Shown here one piece after another: positions 55,657-64,000 of a DNA stretch of 64,000 nucleotides; within the stretch, counting starts at the first letter, position 1, and each line of letters opens with the position of its first letter. The translations under genes and the position numbers were made by a program. The notes below the pieces were generated by a model. The model saw nothing but the letters and a program-made list of their open reading frames with translations. It was not told the origin of the DNA and did no database searches. The DNA lies in assembly GCA_029964075.1 (NCBI GenBank), contig CM057142.1, positions 1,193,770 to 1,257,769 of the forward strand. The letters are read 5' to 3'. Origin of the DNA: Patiria pectinifera (taxonomy: Eukaryota; Echinodermata; Asteroidea; Valvatida; Asterinidae).

Positions 55657-58600
55657 TGAGGTTGGCTGGCTGGTTCCAATCTGATGTAGCACGTTCAACA
55701 ATTAATATCTCAAATATACAGGCAGTACATGTAGTTTGCCATTAGACAGCTTTTTGGGAGTCACAGGTTTAACATTTTGATATCAGATTCTTTGCTTGTT
55801 TCAAAAATAATCAACCCTTGCTAATAAAATCAGTTATATTTCTTTTGTTTTTTCTGAAGTAGGCCTATATTGGAAACATTTCTTGGGGCAGATATTTCTT
55901 CACCACTTTAAACCAATTTCTTTCAACCATAACAGCAAGCTGTAAATGCACTAATCTCAGGAATTGCTATTTTCTCCCTCGGGGCCCTTTTCAGGGTTGA
56001 AGTTCAGACATTTCCACCTGGCATTCTTGCTAGCAAATCAAATAATGTCTGGTTTGGCCATTTCATACTGAATACTCTGGTGTATTCGTGCATGTTTTGT
56101 TTGGTATTTGTCTGCCCAAGTCTGACATTCAAAGCACTTTGATGTGTAGCTGGATTCCAAGGTTATGAGACCTGTCTCAGACAAGCTTAGACTACTCTAA
56201 ATTCCATATGTGGAAAAGACTTTATTTATTTCTTTGTTCCAGCAATTGCATAATACCAGGGCTTAAGTGTCAGATTTGCTGTGTGAGACATGAAAGCAAT
56301 AATTGTTTTTGTTTATTTGTATTTAATCTGTATTGTTTCTTTTCTGTTATGCAGATTCAAGACCTCTGATGTACGTCAATAGAAATACCCTGGAGATATA
56401 TTTCTGAAAGTAAAGCCGGGATGTTAGTAGACTGAGTGAAGGGTGTGGCCCCACCAAACCTCTTGTATCTGCCACACCCTTGATACACCCAGGACACACC
56501 TACAAGGACGCTTACTTAAGGGTCACACCACAAACTCACATTTCATGTGTGGTTGCCAAACATGGCAGTAATACAAAGTGTATGAATGATTAGTCATTTC
56601 ATGATGCAACGTACCTATCCTAACCCTCACAATGTAGTGATGATCTGTAGAATCTAAAATACCATCCTGTACCATTTAGATTTCTTATTTTTCAGAATGA
56701 ATCGCTTATGTGCATGTTCTTGTACATGTGTTTTCAATTTCTTTAATGATTATGAAGGCATTCAGGGAGGTTGGGTTAATTTGTGTTGTGATAAAGTACT
56801 AAATACAAAATTATCAGTGTCCTTAAAACAGCATAAGAAAATGTCACTCAGTTCACATTGGAAATCTTGAACACCCTTTCACTACACTGTAATAGTGCAG
56901 TTGCCTCAATATTGAACCAACAATGTTGTATTTATACACATAACATTCATTTATCTGTTAAGAATGTGTTGATTATTGTAACACATCAGAATCATGATTT
57001 GCATAACAAAAACTTTTTAAATGGACAATTCTTTGGACTTTTTCCAATAAAATGAAAGGAAATATGAAAGGTGAAATGTGACATTTCTTGATTGACCTAT
57101 GACCTACAGTCTGTGGTACACTTGTGCCTTTTGTTGATTAGGGAATTAGTTTTTCTTCACATTACAGAATCAAACCCATCTGTTGCTCTACATCTCAAAC
57201 CTCCAATTTGGAAACTTCATCTCTCCATGGAGATTCACGCTTGAAGTACTTTTTTCAATTTCCGCCCCAAATCCGCAGGGTATGTAATAGAGACGGTCTG
57301 AAAATGTGTTAATCTGGAGAAGCAAGCTTCCATTTGTCATATTTTCTGGGAAATGAATGCCAGGTTCATTGATTTTTGCACTGAATTAGTAAAAATGCAT
57401 TGAAAGACAATTAGGTGGACATTGCAGGCAATTGATTCTTGTAGATGGCTGGGTTGTCATTGAGATGGCTTTATTTGATTGGGACATTCTTAGAAATTAC
57501 CTTTGTTTTTGTGTCACACACCAACCTTTTTAGCACTGACCTACATGTATTGTCGCATGAGATGCTGCATGTTGTGGTCAACTCCTTACTTAGACCTCAC
57601 TTTTTATTTTATAAATGGAATGGAGCTAAAACAATTTCCATTTGGGTAAAACAAAATCTGCCATCAAGATTTCCCGAGACATTGCAGGAATTTATGGATT
57701 AAAATCATAAAGTGTGAAGGACTGTAACAATGATCACATTTGTATTAAAACCCTACTTTTCCTGGTTATTTTTGTTTGTTTGGTGTTTTTTAACCCCAGC
57801 CTAGCATGTGAATGTATATACATGTGCAGAAAACAAATAAACTTAAAAAAAAAAAAACAGTGAGTCCATAAATAGACTACTCAAGATACAACCTCCAAGA
57901 AACTGCCTCTCCCTACAAAAGAAAGAGAAAAAAAGACAGAATACATGTACTGGGAATCAAGTTGACAGATTGCTTGGCAACACCTAGGAGGCAGTCTGCA
58001 CATATTTGGAACTGTTTGAACAATTTAATTCCCCACGGAGGGAGAAACCTGTTGAATTTGTCACCACTCAATGGAATTTGGCATGATTGCTTTCCAAGGA
58101 AGTAACATGGTAGGGAATTCGGTGTGCAAAACCTCCAGTGAATTCCATCTGTTTGGCAATTGTACCTGTGTGAACGTGTCTTCTAAAAAGAAAAACAAAT
58201 GTGAAATTTTAAGAAATTTCCTTTGACAACTGGATAAATTCAACATGTTTGATCAGGATTATATACGTGACATGGTTTTTTCCTCCAAATTCTTTTTGTT
58301 TTGTTCATGAAAGGCTTGAATGTAACGCTTGTTTTAGGATTCATTTATCTGAAGTCGACGTTTCATGAATCTTTGGTAACACATTATTTTAATTTAGTAA
58401 ACATGTTTTTTGTATAATCATTTTTTGAAATATACGTCTTGCATGTAGTCAGCAATATAAATGATTGAATCATGATATGTAGAATTAAAGACCTATATTT
58501 GGAACAAAAACGTAATGAGTAATGAGAGTGACTTGGTACTTATATTGTGAAAATGAGAGCAACCAAGGTTTATACAGATAGAAATGAAATAAAACTGACT

Positions 58601-60348
58601 GACCTCTTCCTGTCCGACATGATTAGTTTATAATATTGTTCCTTTTTTAGTGCTAATTTGTCAATCATGCTACAGTATGACATCATAGATGCAATTAACT
58701 AGCAACTGTTCCATAATTAAATGATGTACAATGAGAGAAACACAGACATGGAATAAGTCCACAGGAAACACTTTGTCTTTCAGTTTCAGATTAGTGACAG
58801 TTTATTCAAATTCCATGGATTTCTCAACTATGCGTCCTCATAAACAAAAAACATCAAAGCACTTTGAATTGCTGAAGTATACATAAATGGTGCAAATTTC
58901 AATATGTGACTTTTTTGCATAGGTTTAGGCACAATACACATTGAAATTAATAGCTGTGAAAAGAAAAAAAAATCATTTTCTAAATATATTGCGAAAATAT
59001 AACAAATGCCAATTGCTGAATGAACGGCCAGTTCATGAGGATGATTTCTTTGAAAACCACACAAAACGATATCAAACCCATCCGCATTCCAAAACCAATT
59101 CATGGTTACAGATAACCTACATGTTCAATTGAACTTAGCATATCTATATTACTTCCTGCTGTATGCAATAGCATTTAAGATAAGAACATTTGGTAACATT
59201 TTGCACCTTCAGGTTTGGGTTGTTTGCAAAAGTAATGAATGAAATTGACTTGATGCAAATCTGACTTTACAACAGGCTTCAGACGCTGTGCTTCTTAAAC
59301 AACATCAATTCTAACAAAATTAGTTTCAAGAGATTGAATTTTATTTTTCAATTGCATGAAAAATGTCGTTCTCAGCTGTTCATTTGTTCTTTCACTCAGT
59401 TTGGCATCCTATGAATAGAATGAAAATATTGACAGTCTCCTTTGATTCCAATTACATACATTCGTAGATTCGTTTAAGATCTTCTGAACTCAGAAGCAGC
59501 ACTTTGTTGGATTGAGTCATAGGTTAAGCTTGTTCCCTGCCATTATTGTGCAGTTAATATTCCAACACATGATACTGATGTCAACAGGAAGAATGTTAGA
59601 CATGAACCAACTTTCAACCAAATCTAAAGTTCCAGTATTATTGCACTAATGCACCTGCTACTGGCCCTGTGCCAAATGTGTGTTACAAGGCAAGGTTCAG
59701 GCTTGTGTTCCACAGCTACATCTGCGCAAAACTAGAAGTTTGACATTTCAGCAAAACAACTACACGTACATGCACATGTCATCCAAATTGTGACTGCTGC
59801 AATCACTAGGAGCGACTCTTAGGGTCTAGTGGACATAAGGTCTGCCTGTCTAAAACCGAATATATTTGGATTGACTAGAGTACCGGTAACTCCTAATGCT
59901 TTTTGGTTTGACGCCACTCTGGAATGCCAGTCTCATATGAGTGTTATTTCCTTACAAAAATGAGTTGTCTTCATCCTAGAGTAGTCATGAATTCAAAATA
60001 AAAAGAACAAAGCTACATGAGCATAGAGAAAGAATTTTAAAAAGCTAGAGTCACATAATGGAATTATAAGTAAGCAAATCAAGTTGTATAAAAGCATGGA
60101 CTTTATGTAAAACAAAGAAAAACTTCACTTCAACTACATATAATTTCAGAGCATACCTGCCATATAAGCACATGCAATTTGATGCAAACAATTTTTCACA
60201 AATAAATTCAGATATTTTCAGTAAAAGCATGCATGCAAGATTCTGAAATTTATAACTGAAACATTATATATAAATTAATATTTATATAATTGTACAATAT
60301 ATACAAATTACAAGCTACCACAAAAGATAGCCCAAACAATCCATTTTT
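55657..60348. other. Non-coding host DNA, 4.7 kb
   Basis: AT-rich with scattered TACATGTA motifs; no gene, RNA or clear repeat identified. Confidence 0.5.
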
Positions 60349-61250
60349 AGCTGTTTCGGTGTACACACCGAAACAGCTCTTGTTTCTGTTATTTTTTTTT
60401 TTCTCTTTTATTTTTCAGACTTTTTTCTCATAGGATAACACGTGTTTTCGTTCTACAAGTCACTTTTTGCTTTTTTTCAAATCCGATCGACTTCAAACCT
60501 GGCACACACTTAGACCATCATCTGAAGATGTGTGCCGAAACTTTTCGTCATGCTGACGTCATCACCTGATTTATTATAGAATTTTGAATATTTAATTTTT
60601 CCCATAGACTTTGTACACAGAGATTTTTTTAAAAATGTCAATTTTCAGATGGCATTTTCGACTCTTTGCCAGTAATTCATTTACACCAATCTTTGTCCAA
60701 GCAAAGACTCTAATTCAAACAACATTGTATAATGATGACATCATGATGACGTCATCCGGTGTTTATTTATAGGCAATTAAATTGTGACAATTTTAATATT
60801 TAAAAATGCATAAGAAATCAACCGTACGCGTCCGCAGCATTCTGTTGCCGGCAAGTGGTAGAGTAGGTTGAGGTCTTTATTTCATTCAGTGTGCGTGAAA
60901 TCACGTGACCCTTGCTTCCGGTCGAAAAAGGCCCGAACCGGAAGTGGCTTATTATTTGAAAGTGGTAATAGATATGAACTTGCTTTTAACGGTGTTAGTC
61001 TCTTGTCTGATAGTATTCTTCAAATCATCTACCGATGACGTCATGCAATCTTCGAGCGCCCTCTAGCGACAGGTTGAAAATTTTTAAAAATGTATTTTGA
61101 ATAGATGTCTGTGGCGAAGTTTGTCGGAATCGCCTAAATATTGTTGTATATGATGACCTTGACCCACTTAAGACGTGTGCGAAGTTTTAGGTGTATGACG
61201 TCATCAGACCGGAAGTTATAATGAAAAGACTCTTTTTCCTTAGAAAATTC
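60349..61250. repeat. CRE-rich interspersed repeat beginning with a 30-bp palindrome
   Basis: It opens with arms AGCTGTTTCGGTGT and ACACCGAAACAGCT (60349-60378). Four GACGTCAT octamers follow (about 60555, 60750, 61032 and 61197), with GGCACACACTTAGACC, CGCCCTCTAGCGACA and a CCGGAAGT-type site. I recall this general sequence type as a dispersed repeat of marine invertebrates. The right boundary is uncertain and no coding frame is seen. Confidence 0.6.
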
Positions 61251-63520
61251 CTGAAAAATCAACCATGGCAGTTTTTGTATTAGTTTTTACTTTAATTGTC
61301 TATTTAAGGGTAGGTCTAAAACATTTCAAAGCTTCGAGGCAATAAGCAAACTTGGACATGCCCTGCGCACGCTTAAAACTTCAGGTTGACAATAACTCTG
61401 CTTTAAAACATGCACAGTCCACAATGTACATGTACATGTATGTACGTTGTACATATCATATGTCAGTCAGCCCGCGCGCAGCGCACGTGTTGCTGAGGTC
61501 AAATCCTGTCCACAGTGACCGTTTTAGCCGATTTCCGGCTAACTTTGACAGATTTTATGTTCATGCATAGTCAGGGACGTAGGATAGACACTCATTGTAT
61601 AGAATACGCATGTACATGTTCATTCGCCCTGGATGAAACTCCTTTACGGCAGTCATTAAGAAAACGATCGAAACAGCTCAGTGTTTGTCCACAAACACAT
61701 TTCTAGTCTTATAAATGAATTCCTCAAATTCCCCCCCCCCCTGGAATTTACACAGCCTACTAGGCACAGACCACATGCCAATAACAATTCTAAGTCTATA
61801 TCTATTTATAGTCCAACAATAAAGATAATGGAATAGGAAATGGTTGTGCAATTTGGGTTTTTCCCATTGTATGAATAGGGGCGGGTTTTAGCTTGCCACG
61901 TTGGTGTGGACATAAACCCCCAATACAAATATCCTATCTCTGCCCTCTTTATCTGACCAAAGGTTGATGATGGCCCATGTGTTCTAGTCTGGAACACCAA
62001 AAATCACACTGAGCGATCAGCTAAAGACCCCAAAAATGAAAATGCAAACAAAATGACAAAACGCCAGTTGGCACCGCGTCCCCAAAATCTGGGCAAGTCT
62101 GGACATGTTTTGGTGTAGGTTATTCAAACGGAAACGCTGACTGCAGAAGAGGATAGTACAGTACGTGTAGAAATGTGTACAGCAAGTCGGGTTAAATTGC
62201 CGGGGTCGGTTTCCTCAACCTTTGGTAAAGAGCAGGAAACAAACTGAAAATCATGTACGATTCAAACTGCAAAATTTGGCCTTAGTCATGCCTTGGCCTC
62301 TGTAAAATGGTATGCAGCTGGCTTGACAAAGTGTGGCCTGTTAAACTGACGATAATGTTTATCTCACAATATAATGCCCTTGTTCATTGCGAATGAAACA
62401 AGCAAGGTGTACGTACAAGTTAAACAACATGATGTCTATTCACAGTGTCACAGGCTACTAAGAAGGCAGCACATTATACATGCCAGACCTACTCAAAATG
62501 GTTCAAACTTTGCTCTTGACTTGGTGCAATTTGGTGGAAACTCTCAACACTTTAACGCACAGATGCATCCCAAACACTGCCAAACTGACCACATTGATTA
62601 TTTATACAGACCCGGTTGTCGTACATGTGCAAAACTAGTCAGAATAAGTCAAATAGGAATTACAAATAAAATATTCTCTAATTCTTTAAATCAGTAGTTA
62701 TTTTTACTACTAGCAGTCATTTCCGACTATATGCTAGAATTCATGGAAATTTAAATCATTGCATATAGGCACATGAATGTTCTGTGTTCGCACACATTTG
62801 TACATGAAGTTAAATTTCTGACATTGTTTGCCATGAGGTTCACAAAATATCCTCTTTAATTATGTACATGTACCTATAGATTACAAATAACACTTTTTAC
62901 GTGTATAATAGAAACTCTGGTAAAAAGACAAAATAATCTGCAACAAATATACACATGTAGCAGTAGTTGTTAGATGCACCCATACATGTACTGAAATGAA
63001 GGGCAAAATAACCAACAGCCAACATGTACATGTACATGTACATGTACTATAGTCTATACACGGTCTGTGCCTTTGTTCAGGCCATGGTCAACTGCCTGGG
63101 CCAGACACTTTCCTACACCAAGGCCATAGACTTGTGCAAGTCCATGTACTTTGTATATCACATCTATAGAGGTTGCAAACATTACAACAAGAATGCTACA
63201 GAATAGTCTGTGTCTTGGACCAAAGTGCTTTAGGAACTCTAGGCCAGCCACAAAACTACAAGGCCATAAACTTGAATAAGTCTGTCAGGTGTCCCAAAAC
63301 AGTACAGGTCTACAGGACATGTACATGTACATATACATGTACATGTCATGTGTATGCTTCAGAATTGTGTGTCCATGAAGTCTACATATAAATGCCAATT
63401 GATCCACATGAAGGTAATCCTGAATACATGCATCAAGGCAACGGCATCATTGATTGTAGGTGTATGTACATGTATGACATACTGTAGTTGTGCTGTCCAT
63501 ATGGACACTATTACATGTAG
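61251..63520. other. Non-coding host DNA with TACATG-rich tracts
   Basis: No gene recognised. Repeated AAGGCCATAGACTTG / AAGGCCATAAACTTG (about 63118 and 63258) mark a loose duplication of about 140 bp spacing. Confidence 0.5.
63023..63048. repeat. (ACATGT)n microsatellite
   Basis: About four tandem ACATGT units; a second, interrupted tract lies at 63317-63347. These are local expansions of the TACATGTA motif that is scattered across the host DNA. Confidence 0.9.
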
Positions 63521-63650
63521 TTATCTTGCGAGCGCAAGTGGAACACGGAATAATGTAGTGCGTCTGTGTCCCACATACCACGAGGCCGAAGGCCGAGTGG
63601 TATCTGGGACACAAACGCACTTCATTTTCCGTGTTCCACGAGCGCGATAA
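63521..63650. mobile_element. Foldback/MITE hairpin, about 130 bp
   Basis: The arms (TTATCTTGCGAGCGC... and ...GAGCGCGATAA) pair almost throughout around GAGGCCGAAGGCCGAG. Inner arm segments GGAACACGG, GTGCGT and TGTGTCCCA are mirrored in order. No gene. Confidence 0.8.
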
Positions 63651-63655
63651 CGAAT

Positions 63656-63890
63656 TTATCTTCAAGCAAACTTGACGCACAGTAAAGTTGGAACACGCAT
63701 GCTGTAACCTACGCGCAACTTTTGAATTCACAGTGAATTGTGCAGCACTAATCGCGTCACGTAGGCTTAGAATAGTGCAATACGCGGAGTGCGGTATGGA
63801 CCGTGGCCGTGCGGTATGGTTATATGTAGCACGGCTTGTTGCCATGGATCGACCAAACAGGATCGAGGATTCAAGTTTGCTTGAAGATAA
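63656..63890. mobile_element. MITE with 20-bp perfect terminal inverted repeats, 235 bp
   Basis: TTATCTTCAAGCAAACTTGA at 63656-63675 is exactly complementary to 63871-63890. It abuts the preceding hairpin, which also ends in TTATC/GATAA, so the two may be related or nested. TSD not determinable because the ends are themselves TTA/TAA. Confidence 0.8.
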
Positions 63891-64000
63891 AGTAAAATGT
63901 ACACAGCATGACACTGTACATGTTCATATATTTACAACACACATGTTGATTATTTTCTTGTATTACAGAACTGCAAGATTACATGTATTTCACAAGACAT

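Overview
The window looks like nuclear DNA from a marine invertebrate animal, plausibly a deuterostome (echinoderm, hemichordate or amphioxus). I infer this from low coding density, tRNA-derived SINE-like sequences, many small inverted-repeat transposons, GT/AG-type AT-rich non-coding DNA, a very common TACATGTA motif and one intronless rhodopsin-class GPCR. I cannot name the species.

The centre, 32099-48570, is a complete-ended giant DNA transposon of the Maverick/Polinton class, i.e. an integrated virus-like element. It has about 259-bp terminal inverted repeats starting 5'-AG, flanked by the direct repeat TCAGT. Gene order from the left is: two tandem arrays of hairpin repeats; a protein-primed-type DNA polymerase B (34306-38250, heavily broken); an intact DD35E retroviral-type integrase on the minus strand (38243-39244); a small membrane protein (39279-39700, frameshifted); a divergent major capsid protein (39723-40990, one frameshift); a genome-packaging ATPase (40992-41597, intact); several small or membrane-anchored probable virion proteins (41778-44306); a convergent membrane-anchored protein (44404-45819); a penton-like minor capsid protein (45861-47040, late frameshift); a hydrophobic alpha-helical protein (47066-47719, broken); and a short TFIIB-like factor (47748-48219, frameshifted). 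I find no adenovirus-like protease. Replication, integration, packaging, capsid and transcription functions are therefore all represented, but polB, and several other genes, are interrupted in this copy.

The element carries its own regulatory signature: the 10-mer TTATATTAAA sits just upstream of four start codons on both strands, and an A-stem-T hairpin separates its two convergent genes. A similar hairpin is amplified about eight times beside the left end.

Left flank (1-32098): mostly intergenic or intronic sequence with a GPCR gene at 21292-22290, a CpG-rich island at about 30480-31380, and many small elements: a hAT-type MITE (7340-7737), two PIF/Harbinger-like MITEs of one family (15393-15744, 17708-18033), a 1.8-kb hAT-like element (23896-25723), a TTAA-bounded element (4759-5179), a 104-bp tandem repeat (7901-8154) and a 189-bp near-perfect palindrome (17144-17332). 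Right flank (48571-64000): no convincing gene; a tRNA-like SINE fragment (about 55573-55656), a CRE-rich repeat beginning with a 30-bp palindrome (60349 onward) and a cluster of hairpin/MITE elements (63521-63890).
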